DNA from: Acinetobacter haemolyticus CIP 64.3 = MTCC 9819
GTDB taxonomy: Bacteria; Pseudomonadota; Gammaproteobacteria; Pseudomonadales; Moraxellaceae
NCBI RefSeq assembly: GCF_000369065.1
Contig: NZ_KB849800.1
Location: forward strand, 186,001 to 250,000
DNA length: 64,000 bases
Direction of reading: 5' to 3'
The position numbers were made by a program, and so were the translations under genes. The first letter of the stretch is position 1. Each line of letters starts with the position of its first letter. Below are positions 29,502 through 38,500 of the stretch, in pieces. The notes below the pieces were generated by a model, which saw only the letters and a program-made list of their open reading frames with translations, searched no databases and was not told where the DNA came from.

Positions 29502-30584
29502 ATGCAGGACACAACTCTGTCACGCTGGTTTGCTCCAGTGATGGCGTTTTGCTTATCTTTTGTCATGATTACCACATTAGCGCCGACAGTGGGTATCCAG
29601 ATTGATCGTCAACTGGATTTTTGGCTGTTATGGTTAGGAACAATGTTTTTATTAGCATTGCCGATTGGTTATTTAGAGATTGCTTTAGCAAAAAGATCAC
29701 AAACAACTGCATTGCAGGCACTCTCCGCATTAACACGTGACGCAGATGCTTCACCACGATGGCGTGTTGTTGGATGGTTAGCGGTTGTTTTTGTTCCATT
29801 CTTTGCAGGTAGTGTTTTAACGACAGCAAGTGGTGTGGTCAATCAACATGTTGCAGCGGAGCTTTCTAGCCAAATCATTTTTGCTATTTTGGCTGTAATT
29901 GCATTTGGCCTTTCTTTTGTTCCTCGTCAATGGTTACTTGCATTGACAGCGCTTAGTGTGGTTGCAGCATTTATCCTTGCAAACGTAGTGGGGACTGAGC
30001 TACCAGCATGGTATTGGACGAGTGTTGAGTTCAAAGAGTGGGGCAATGCAACTGTTCTTGCTTTAGTGGCAAGTGGCTTGGGATTGGGCTTGTATTGGCA
30101 AAGTAGTTTGTCTGAAGTGAAGAAACAATCTGCTGCGACCACTGCTGTATTACCTATTTGGAGCGCACAATTATTAGCAGTTATTGCATTTGGATTTTTC
30201 TCAGTTCAAGCACAAATCCCTGCTTTAGTTTGGGTATTGGCAGCTATTGTTTCCTCTGCGTTGCTGATACAACTCGCTAAAGAACAATTGGCACAGCGCC
30301 AACTTGCTTTAGTCATCCAATGGGCAGTCATTATTGCAGCGATTGCCGTTTGGTTTGTGCCACAATTACAGCAGTTCTTTAATCTTGGGTTGATGCTATG
30401 GGGCTTAGTAATTTGTTTGATTTACGCTGTTTTCGCTGGTTGGGTGATGAAGATCAGCCATCTACGTAAAGCAATGGGATTTAGTAATGAGCTATTTTAT
30501 AATTTATGGCGTATAGCAGTACGTTTAGTATTGCCGATCTCTATTGTTATCGCCATGATTGCAGTCATTGGGCAAATTATATAA
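29502..30584 (+). CDS. Multi-pass membrane protein, possibly NSS (neurotransmitter:sodium symporter) related
   Basis: The 360-residue protein has about ten to eleven hydrophobic segments and almost no soluble domain. The order of features resembles a shortened NSS transporter: LPIGYLEIALAKRSQTTALQAL near the N-terminus, and NELFYNLWRIAVRLVLPISIVIAMIAVIG at the C-terminus (FYNLWR followed by a last helix). NSS members are usually 440 residues or more, so this is short and may be a divergent branch. The substrate is unknown. Its stop overlaps the rnfH start (TAATG), giving translational coupling. Confidence 0.65.
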   Translation: MQDTTLSRWFAPVMAFCLSFVMITTLAPTVGIQIDRQLDFWLLWLGTMFLLALPIGYLEIALAKRSQTTALQALSALTRDADASPRWRVVGWLAVVFVPFFAGSVLTTASGVVNQHVAAELSSQIIFAILAVIAFGLSFVPRQWLLALTALSVVAAFILANVVGTELPAWYWTSVEFKEWGNATVLALVASGLGLGLYWQSSLSEVKKQSAATTAVLPIWSAQLLAVIAFGFFSVQAQIPALVWVLAAIVSSALLIQLAKEQLAQRQLALVIQWAVIIAAIAVWFVPQLQQFFNLGLMLWGLVICLIYAVFAGWVMKISHLRKAMGFSNELFYNLWRIAVRLVLPISIVIAMIAVIGQII

Positions 30585-30904
30585 TGGAACAGCTTAGACA
30601 GGTTTGGGTTGCATATGCGGCACCAGAGCAGCAATTTCATATTGCAGTCGATTTCACAGATGGAATGACTGCAATCGATGCAATTGAGAAAAGTGAACTG
30701 GCTCATGCAGTTGTCTTACCTGAACCTTTGCAACTTGGCATTTTTGGCGTGAAGGCTGAAACAAGCACATTGTTACAAGTCGGTGACCGCGTAGAAATCT
30801 ATAGGGCATTAACGATCAACCCCAAAGATATTCGGCGTAAACGTGCAGCACAGAATCCCGTGGGACGATTTATAAAAGGCAATCGTTTCAAGCAATCAAG
30901 CTGA
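30584..30904 (+). CDS. rnfH: RnfH family protein (ubiquitin-like fold)
   Basis: The 106-residue product starts MEQLRQVWVAYAAPEQQFHI at an ATG overlapping the upstream stop by one base. The RnfH/UPF0125 pattern is clear: VAYAxPxxQ, TAIDAIEKS, LGIFGVKAETSTLLQVGDRVEIYRALTINPKDIRRKRAA. RnfH has a beta-grasp fold; its role is not settled. In many gamma-proteobacteria it sits next to bamE and smpB or a toxin-like gene, and here bamE lies convergent just downstream. Confidence 0.88.
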   Translation: MEQLRQVWVAYAAPEQQFHIAVDFTDGMTAIDAIEKSELAHAVVLPEPLQLGIFGVKAETSTLLQVGDRVEIYRALTINPKDIRRKRAAQNPVGRFIKGNRFKQSS

Positions 30905-30909
30905 TAAAT

Positions 30910-30947
30910 AAAACCCCTCATGAATGATTCGATGAGGGGTTTTATTT
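30910..30947. terminator. Bidirectional terminator between rnfH and bamE
   Basis: AAAACCCCTCAT and ATGAGGGGTTTT form a 12-bp stem with A-rich left and T-rich right flanks, serving two convergent genes. Confidence 0.92.
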
Positions 30948-30960
30948 TATGGTGAAGCCG

Positions 30961-31359
30961 TTATAGTGGAGGTGCAGTTAAGATCGCTTCTTTCGATGCT
31001 GGTAGACCAGGTTGTGATTCTGGGATGGTATCTAAACCTTCGATTCGTTCAACATTACCGTTTGCATCAAAGTAAATTTGTAGATGTTGTCCATGCGCAG
31101 CAGGAATTTTTGCTTTTTTTGCATAAGTGCCTGGGATATAGTTGTAGATGTAGTCCCAACGTTGCGGATTCAGAGGGTCTGAAATTGTTGGACTGCCTAA
31201 CAAGAAACGGACTTGCTGAAAGCTCATGCCGACCTGTACTTGTGCTGCTTGTGCCTTGGTTAAGGGCGTTCCTTGTGGAATGTCAACTTTATAAACACCG
31301 AAGACTGAACAACCGCTTAGTACTGAAGTGACGAATAACGTCAGCATGATTTTTTGCAT
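30961..31359 (-). CDS. bamE: Outer membrane assembly lipoprotein BamE (SmpA/OmlA)
   Basis: BamE is a lipoprotein of the BAM complex, which inserts beta-barrel proteins into the outer membrane. The 132-residue precursor has a signal peptide with lipobox LSGC (Cys17). The SmpA/OmlA fold shows GTPLTKAQAAQVQVGMSFQQVRFLLGSP followed by RWDYIYNY. It is divergent from fur with a 111-base gap, a classic arrangement in Acinetobacter and Pseudomonas. Confidence 0.93.
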   Translation of the reverse strand: MQKIMLTLFVTSVLSGCSVFGVYKVDIPQGTPLTKAQAAQVQVGMSFQQVRFLLGSPTISDPLNPQRWDYIYNYIPGTYAKKAKIPAAHGQHLQIYFDANGNVERIEGLDTIPESQPGLPASKEAILTAPPL

Positions 31360-31470
31360 TTTGCTACACTATCCTGATAAATGATGATGCATTTGATCCA
31401 AGGATAGATCATACTGCATCTAAACTCTATTTCCTATTCCAACTTAAGATTTGTTGAGAGACCTTTTTTC

Positions 31471-31908
31471 ATGCCTATTTCCAATCAAGACTTACGCAAA
31501 GCTGGACTTAAAGTCACCCTTCCTCGTATTAAGATTTTGGAATTATTAGAAAATTCAAAACAACACCATTTAAGTGCAGAAGATATTTATAAAACTTTGC
31601 TTGAACAAGGTGAAGACGTAGGTTTAGCAACGGTTTACCGAGTGTTAACACAATTTGAAGCTGCTGGGATTATTCAGCGTCACCATTTTGAAAATAATCA
31701 TTCTGTTTTTGAGATCATGCAAGAAGATCATCATGATCATTTAGTGTGCTTGAACTGTAATAAAGTGATTGAATTTACTAATGATATTATCGAAAGAGAG
31801 CAGCATGCGGTTGCTGATCAGCACGGTTTCACGCTCACTGGACATTCTTTAAATCTTTATGGCTATTGTAATGATAGTGAATGCCAAGAGGCTTATCGTA
31901 AAAAATAA
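31471..31908 (+). CDS. fur: Ferric uptake regulator Fur
   Basis: Fur is the iron-responsive repressor of siderophore and iron-uptake genes. The 145-residue protein has the winged-helix N-terminus (KAGLKVTLPRIKILELLE, then SAEDIYKTLLEQGEDVGLATVYRVLTQFEAAGI). The metal-binding C-terminal half has EDHHDHLVCLNCNKVIEF, with CxxC, and the final CNDSEC, both typical of structural zinc sites. It is divergent from bamE. I did not find a clear Fur box in the shared promoter, so autoregulation is not shown. Confidence 0.97.
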   Translation: MPISNQDLRKAGLKVTLPRIKILELLENSKQHHLSAEDIYKTLLEQGEDVGLATVYRVLTQFEAAGIIQRHHFENNHSVFEIMQEDHHDHLVCLNCNKVIEFTNDIIEREQHAVADQHGFTLTGHSLNLYGYCNDSECQEAYRKK

Positions 31909-31954
31909 GCTTAATTTCGTTAAAAATGAATGAGTTCACTAAACATGAACAATT

Positions 31955-31990
31955 AAAAAAAGGAAGGTTACAAAAACCTTCCTTTTTTAT
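31955..31990. terminator. Bidirectional terminator between fur and pilU
   Basis: AAAAAAGGAAGGTT and AACCTTCCTTTTTT flank a short loop, giving a strong stem with A/T-runs on both sides between convergent genes. Confidence 0.92.
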
Positions 31991-31996
31991 GTCTAA

Positions 31997-33115
31997 TTAT
32001 TGACCATCAAAGGTAATGTTACGGCTCGCATTCAGTAGTTGATCTGCGCCTTCTTCAGAAAGCTTAATGGTGAGACGCAAGTCGTTTGGTGAGTCTGCGT
32101 GCTTTAATGCATCTTTGTAAGTGATTTGTCCCGCTTTATAGAGGTCAAATAGGGCTTGGTCAAAGGTTTGCATACCCAATTCACGAGAGCGTTTCATCAG
32201 ATCTTTAATCTCATGAATTTCACCTTTACGAATATAGTCAGCCAATAAAGGAGTATTGATCAAAATTTCAATCGCAGCACGACGTGAATTTCCATCAGGT
32301 GTTGGGATCAATTGTTGCGCGACCAATGCCTTTAAATTAAGTGACAGATCCATATACAACTGGCTATGACGATCGGCTTCGAAGAAGTGAATAATACGAT
32401 CTAGGGCTTGGTTGGCATTGTTGGCGTGAAGCGTTGCCAAGACCAAGTGACCTGTTTCAGCAAAGGCGATCGCATAGTCCATGGTTTCGCGTGAACGAAT
32501 CTCACCAATCAAAATAACATCTGGCGCCTGACGAAGTGTATTTTTTAATGCAACTTCAAAAGATTCAGTATCAATCCCGACTTCACGTTGAGTGACGATA
32601 CACCCCGCATGTTGATGCACAAATTCAATTGGATCTTCGATGGTGATAATGTGTCCTTTGGAATTGTGATTACGATAACCAATCATTGAAGCGAGGGAAG
32701 TAGATTTACCTGTACCTGTTGCGCCAACAAAGATAATAATGCCACGTTTGGTCATGGCAAGTTCTTTGAGTACTTCAGGCAGTTTTAAATCGTCCATACT
32801 CGGAATATGAGTTTCAATTTTACGTAAAATCATCCCAGGCATATCGCGTTGCTGAAAAGCACTGACACGAAAACGCGCTGTTTTTTCACGGTTAGTAATT
32901 GCGAAGTTACACTCACGTGTATCTGCAAATTCTTTACGTTGCTTGTCACTCATAATTGAATTGACAAGTTGCCCCACAATTTCAGCAGATAATTTGGTTT
33001 TAGAAACAGGTACAATTTGCCCGTTAATTTTCATAGATGGTTCAACATCAGCAGTGATAAATAAATCAGATGCGTTTTGTTGAATCATCAAATTGAGTAA
33101 ATCATTAAAATCCAT
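31997..33115 (-). CDS. pilU: Type IV pilus retraction ATPase PilU
   Basis: PilU is the PilT paralogue that supports pilus retraction for twitching and DNA uptake. The 372-residue protein has MDFNDLLNLMIQQNASDLFITADVEPSMKINGQ at the N-terminus. Its Walker A is GATGTGKST, followed by ITIEDPIEFVHQHAGCIVTQREVGIDTESFEVAL (Asp box), DVILIGEIRSRETM and the His box ATLHANNANQALDRIIHFF. The C-terminal tail is longer than in PilT, as usual for PilU. It follows pilT by 28 bases, so the two are an operon. Confidence 0.94.
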   Translation of the reverse strand: MDFNDLLNLMIQQNASDLFITADVEPSMKINGQIVPVSKTKLSAEIVGQLVNSIMSDKQRKEFADTRECNFAITNREKTARFRVSAFQQRDMPGMILRKIETHIPSMDDLKLPEVLKELAMTKRGIIIFVGATGTGKSTSLASMIGYRNHNSKGHIITIEDPIEFVHQHAGCIVTQREVGIDTESFEVALKNTLRQAPDVILIGEIRSRETMDYAIAFAETGHLVLATLHANNANQALDRIIHFFEADRHSQLYMDLSLNLKALVAQQLIPTPDGNSRRAAIEILINTPLLADYIRKGEIHEIKDLMKRSRELGMQTFDQALFDLYKAGQITYKDALKHADSPNDLRLTIKLSEEGADQLLNASRNITFDGQ

Positions 33116-33143
33116 ATGTTTTCTCTAATCTGTTTTATATTTT

Positions 33144-34181
33144 TTATAGGAATGATTCTGGTTGCTTTGCAACTGTACGTGCGGTTTGTGGACTAATAAG
33201 ACCTTTAGATACCAGACTTTTTAGACTTTGATCTAAAGTCGTCATGCCATAGTTCGCTCCCGTTTGGATCGCAGAATACATTTGTGCGACTTTGTTTTCA
33301 CGGACGAGGTTACGGATCGCAGGAATCCCGATCATGATTTCATGTGCAGCCACACGACCGCCGCCATTCTTTTTCAATAAGGTTTGAGAAATTACCGCTT
33401 GTAATGATTCTGAGAGCATGGCACGAACCATGTCTTTTTCCTCGGCTGGGAATACGTCGATCACACGGTCAATGGTTTTTGCTGCTGAGGTGGTATGCAG
33501 TGTACCAAATACAAGGTGACCTGTTTCCGCTGCGGTGAGTGCAAGGCGAATGGTCTCTAAGTCACGCATCTCACCGACCAGAATAATGTCAGGGTCTTCA
33601 CGCAGTGCAGAACGTAATGCCTCATTAAAACCATGTGTATCACGATGCACTTCACGTTGGTTAATCAGGCATTTTTTTGATTGATGTACAAATTCGATTG
33701 GATCTTCAACCGTTAGGATATGGTCGTAACGATTTTCATTGATGTAATCAATCATTGCTGCGAGAGTTGTCGATTTACCAGAACCTGTAGGTCCAGTGAC
33801 CAATACGATTCCTCGCGGATAATCACAAATTTCTTTGAAAATTGTGCCTAAACCCAAGTCTTCCATGGTTAAAACCTTGGATGGAATAGTACGGAATACG
33901 GCACCCGCACCACGGTTTTGGTTGAATGCGTTGACACGGAAACGTGCGATATTGGGTACTTCAAAAGAGAAGTCAGTTTCAAGATCTTCCTCAAAATCAC
34001 GACGTTGCTTATCATTCATGATGTCATAAACAAGACGATGGACATCTTTATGCTCTAGAGCTGGTAGATTAATTCGGCGAACCTCACCATCTACACGAAT
34101 CATAGGTGGCATTCCCGCCGAAAGGTGTAAATCCGATGCACCATTTTTTACTGAAAAGGCGAGTAATTCTGTGATATCCAT
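33144..34181 (-). CDS. pilT: Type IV pilus retraction ATPase PilT
   Basis: PilT is the main hexameric retraction motor for type IV pili. The 345-residue protein has DITELLAFSVKNGASDLHLSAGMPPMIRVDGEVRR, Walker A GPTGSGKST, LTVEDPIEFVHQSKKCLINQREVHRDTHGF, DIILVGEMRDLETI and the His box GTLHTTSAAKTIDRVIDVFP. The AIRNLVRE motif essential for retraction is visible as PAIRNLVRENK. It is the first gene of pilTU and is divergent from yggS, as in many gamma-proteobacteria. Confidence 0.96.
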   Translation of the reverse strand: MDITELLAFSVKNGASDLHLSAGMPPMIRVDGEVRRINLPALEHKDVHRLVYDIMNDKQRRDFEEDLETDFSFEVPNIARFRVNAFNQNRGAGAVFRTIPSKVLTMEDLGLGTIFKEICDYPRGIVLVTGPTGSGKSTTLAAMIDYINENRYDHILTVEDPIEFVHQSKKCLINQREVHRDTHGFNEALRSALREDPDIILVGEMRDLETIRLALTAAETGHLVFGTLHTTSAAKTIDRVIDVFPAEEKDMVRAMLSESLQAVISQTLLKKNGGGRVAAHEIMIGIPAIRNLVRENKVAQMYSAIQTGANYGMTTLDQSLKSLVSKGLISPQTARTVAKQPESFL

Positions 34182-34307
34182 AATTTCCCCGAAACAATCA
34201 AAAGTAATTCATTATTTTGTAGAATAATATAAGACTTTCCCCGAAGCTTACCAAGACTTCTGATTGTTGTTATACAAAAAAAGATGTCGTGAATGAGAAC
34301 TGTGTCA

Positions 34308-34994
34308 ATGAATTTACTCCAACAACAACGCCAACACGTACTAATGCAAATAGAACAAGCCTGCCAGCACGTTCAGCGTGATCCAAAATCTGTACAATTG
34401 TTAGCTGTATCAAAGACACATCCGAGTCAAAGTTTGCGAGAGCTGTATCTAGCTGGGCAACGTAGTTTTGGTGAAAATTATCTTCAAGAGGCGTTGGGGA
34501 AAATTGAGGAACTGCAAGATTTAGAAATTGAATGGCATTTTATCGGGCATGTTCAACGGAATAAAACTAAACATTTAGCTGAAAAGTTTGATTGGGTACA
34601 TGGCGTAGATCGCCTCATTATTGCAGAGCGATTGTCTAATCAGCGTTTAGATGGTCAGCAAGCTTTGAATATTTGTCTTCAAGTTAACATTGACGGACAA
34701 GACTCTAAAGATGGTTGTGAACCAAATGAGGTCGCTGAATTAGTAGAGCAAATCAGCCGACTACCAAATTTACGTTTACGTGGTTTGATGGTGATTCCAG
34801 CACCTGATAACGTTGCTGCATTTGCTGATGCTAAAACTTTATTTGATCAAGTGAAATCATTACATGCACAACAGCAAGATTGGGATACATTGAGTATGGG
34901 TATGTCTGCCGATTTGGATGCTGCGATTGCTGCGGGTTCAACCATGGTGAGAGTAGGTACAGCACTGTTTGGGAAGAGGGATTATTCAGCTTAG
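34308..34994 (+). CDS. yggS: PLP homeostasis protein (YggS/PLPBP family)
   Basis: YggS-type proteins bind pyridoxal phosphate without a known catalytic reaction and keep B6 and amino-acid pools balanced. The 228-residue protein has the PLP lysine in LLAVSKTHP, then RSFGENYLQEALGK, WHFIGHVQRNKTKHLAE, INIDGQDSKDGC, GLMVIPA and the phosphate-binding LSMGMSADLDAAIAAGSTMVRVGTALFG. The start is uncertain: ATG at 34308 gives the family-like MNLLQQQR, while an in-frame ATG at 34293 would add five residues; neither has a strong ribosome-binding site. Its 3' end overlaps the convergent SMI1/KNR4 gene by 4 bases. Confidence 0.93.
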   Translation: MNLLQQQRQHVLMQIEQACQHVQRDPKSVQLLAVSKTHPSQSLRELYLAGQRSFGENYLQEALGKIEELQDLEIEWHFIGHVQRNKTKHLAEKFDWVHGVDRLIIAERLSNQRLDGQQALNICLQVNIDGQDSKDGCEPNEVAELVEQISRLPNLRLRGLMVIPAPDNVAAFADAKTLFDQVKSLHAQQQDWDTLSMGMSADLDAAIAAGSTMVRVGTALFGKRDYSA

Positions 34995-35587
34995 TCTTGA
35001 TTATCATCTAATTCGGTGAGATAGCTCCAGAATTTAATATGTTTTGGAGTTTCCTGTGCTTGGTCATAGAGCTTTTTATCGAGTTTAAATTCATTACAAA
35101 AGTAATTTATTAGATTTGTTCCATAATAAATAATATCTGTTTGCATTATTGAAAATACAGGATTTCCGCTTTCAAATGGTGTAGTAGGGATATAACGATG
35201 AGCATAAATTGGGATCATTTGCGGATAAGCTTTAAAATTATCCTCAAATATTGCCAGACGGTCTGAGATTTCTTCTGGTGCTGCTCCCCATCGATCTAAC
35301 CAAAAGCCGTTTTGAATATCAAACGCAATTCCTTCCTGAGGCCAATTGAGTTTTTCCATAAGAATATGTTTTGCTTTATCTTTATAAAGTGATTCTCTCC
35401 AATGAGGAAATTTCCATTCATTTTCCGATACTGGCAGTGCATGCTTTAAAAAATCCTTCAAATCAGGAGGAAAGTGGAATGCAAAAAGTTGTTCTATTGC
35501 TTCAAGTTCTAAATTTGTGAGGCCGACTTCAAAGCAGATTCCTTTTTTTAACATTTCATTGTGTAGTAATTGGATATTCATTTTCAC
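34991..35587 (-). CDS. SMI1/KNR4 family protein
   Basis: The 198-residue protein looks like an SMI1/KNR4 (SUKH) fold: LTNLELEAIEQLFAFHFPPDLKDFLKHALPV with WKFPHWRES, then IPIYAHRYIPTTPFESGNPVFSIMQTDIIYYGTNLINYF. SUKH proteins are often immunity proteins to polymorphic toxins, but many bacterial members have no toxin partner, and none is seen here. A GTG start overlaps the sbcC stop (GTGA), and an in-frame ATG lies two codons later (35581). It is therefore translationally coupled to sbcC, which is unusual. The role is unknown. Confidence 0.72.
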   Translation of the reverse strand: MKMNIQLLHNEMLKKGICFEVGLTNLELEAIEQLFAFHFPPDLKDFLKHALPVSENEWKFPHWRESLYKDKAKHILMEKLNWPQEGIAFDIQNGFWLDRWGAAPEEISDRLAIFEDNFKAYPQMIPIYAHRYIPTTPFESGNPVFSIMQTDIIYYGTNLINYFCNEFKLDKKLYDQAQETPKHIKFWSYLTELDDNQD

Positions 35588-38500
35588 CCCACCACTTCAA
35601 TCCGACTTGAACCTGAACCAATGGGTTGTACCTGAATCTGTACAGGGATACGTTCATGCATTTCCTGAATGTGCGAGATTAAAATGACTTTACGTCCTTG
35701 GCTTTGCAGTTGATCCAGCGCATTCATCACCATATGTAAGGATGATGCATCCAAGGTGCCAAAGCCCTCATCAATAAACAGCGATTCGATTTTCATCGAA
35801 CCTGATGCCATATTGGCAATCGCCAATGAAATGGCGAGGGCAGTGAGGAAAGATTCTCCGCCAGATAAAGAAGCAACTGAACGGGTTTCACCATCCATAT
35901 CATGGTCAATAATTGCAAGACTCAGCGAATTATCCAAACGTTTTAAGGTATAGCGCTGAGAAAGCATCGCCAGTTGTTGATTGGCATATTCAAGCAAAAT
36001 GTCGAGATTATATTGCTGAGCTAAATCACGGAATTCTTTACCTTTTGAGTCGCCAATAAGGCTAGAAATTTTATTCCAGCGATGTTCTTGTTGCTGGATC
36101 TGTTGAATCTGATCCACAAACTGTTTTTGTTTGGCTAAATTTTGTTGATGCACTTCCAATTGAAGTTTAAGTTGATCACGTTGCTCTGTTGTCTGTTGCA
36201 AAATTTCTTGATTGGCATTTATCAATTCAGTGAGTTGTTCAATCTGAATATTGGGTTCTGATTGAAGATGTACATTCAACTGTTCTTGCATGGTTTTCAG
36301 TGCAGAATTTGCTTCACTCAAAGCACGATCCGCTTGTTGTATTGCATTTCTAATCTGCTGTTCTTGAGCTGATGAAATCGCAAGTAATTCGCTGAGTTGA
36401 TCTTCTGCAAAATTTTGCTGCTGAGCTAACCAATTGGTGATTTCAGTTTTACATCGTTCAAGAGAATCATGATTCTGTTTCTGTTGTGCTTTGAGTTGTT
36501 CGAGCACATTTTTCTGCTGCTCATAATTATGACGAGCTTGTTCAAAACTTTGCTTTAACTGCTGATACTGGTTCTGTAATTGCTGACGTTGTTGATCATG
36601 CTGTTGTAACCATTCATTGGCTTTGATTTCAGCTGAACCTGTCATCGTTATAATCAGTTGATTAGCAGCATCCGTATTTTGTTTGCCTTTAATTTCGATG
36701 TCTTTTAATTGTTGCGCGCACTCTGCTTGTTGCGTAGTGAGTCCTGCCAAATTGGTCTTTAATACATTCAACTGCTGATCAATTTGGTCTTTTTGTTTGA
36801 TGAGCGATTCTGCATGCTCTAGTTGTTGGCTACGTTGTTGCAATGCGTGTAATACGTGTTGTGAGAATGACAAACCTTGTTTTGACCAAGCCATTTTATC
36901 GTCAGCATTGAGACAGTCTACGATATGTTGAATCTGTTGCTGTAAGTGCTCTACGGTCTGAAGTTGATGAAGCGTATTTTGAATGTTTTGATGAAGCACA
37001 TGCTGATCTTTATTGGCTTGGTTAAGTTGTTGTAATTCCTTTTCAAGCTGCTGTTGAGTCTGTGATGCTTCTAAAACGAATGTTTGCATCTTAGCCTTGA
37101 TGCTATTTTCATTTAGGTCATGCTCAGTGAGATTGAAATCGAGTTGAATATTCAACTGTGATAAATGTTGCTGTAACAGTTGATCGTGGGTTTTTAATTT
37201 GTCATGCAATTGCTGCAACTGCTGTTGCAATTGATTGTGTTCAGTATGGCTTTGGGTGAATTGTTGTTGAGCTTTTTGCCAAAGTTGGAAAAGCTGTTGT
37301 TCCTGTTGAATCGCTTGCTGTTCTTGTTGTTGCTGTAAGGCATATAATGTTTTAGAGATTTGGCTCTCGTCATCACGATAAGGATGTTCAGTACTGCCAC
37401 AGACAAGGCAGGCTTCACCGTGCTTGAGTTCAGCACGTAGATGTTCAATATTTTCAGCATGTAATAGACGTTGTTGTTGCAAAACCAGTTGTAGTTTCTC
37501 ACGTTCAGTTTTAGCAGCGTGATAATCTTGTTCAGTTTTTTTGCTGCATTGTTCTAGCTGTTGAACTTGCTTTTGTAGAGCTTCAAATTTGTTTTGCTGC
37601 GTAAGCACTTCATTTTTTAATTCAAAATAATGCTGAAGTTTTTGTTGAATTGCATCCAATTGATTGATGCGAATTTGTTGGGTTTCTTTTAGTTTCGACT
37701 GTTGCTCAATACGCTGTTCAATTTGTTGGGTTACGCCAAATTGAATAACTAAATTGTTGAATGTGTTTTGATCTTGCTCAAGTTGAGTCTGTGCTTGTTG
37801 AATAGAGCCTAACGTGTTTTCTACTTTTTGATATTGCTGAATAAATTGCTTGAGTTGTTGAATATGGGCATTTAAGCCTTTATCCAAAGGCGTGTATTGG
37901 GCACTGTGTTTTAACTGTTCTAAGCAAGCCGTATGTTGCGCACTCAAGTTTCGAATGCTTTGTTCAAGCTGTTGTTGTTGCTCGATGAGTGGTTGCTGCT
38001 GACTTTCCAATTGAGTCAGTCGAATTTTGGTTTTCTTATATTCTTCAGCAATATAGTCACGTTCTTGCACAAACTTGCGTACTTGTGTCAGTTCAGTTTG
38101 ATGCTTTTGCTCGAAATCTTGAAATTGATTGAGTGTTGTTTCTACTTGTGTATAAAGCGTTTTTTGCTGCTCAAATTGAGTGGTTAAGGCACTAAATTCA
38201 TTGCCCTTTTGTTGAATTTGTGGCGCGAGTTGTTGCAATGTTTTTTGTAATTGTTGTTGTTGAAATACAATAGGGCGTATCTCAGCAAACGTTTCTAATT
38301 GACTCAGTAATTGGCGATCTTTGGCGATGTTTTCTTGCGCTTTAAGTTGCAGATCATAGTCTTGTTTTTTTAACGCTATGTCTTTATTGATTTTATCGCG
38401 TTGTTCAAACCACTGCTGTTGTTGTCTGAATTGATTTTTTTCATTTTCAAGTTGTTGCACGTGTTGTTGTAACTGTTGGAATTGCTGTTGTAACTCAGCG

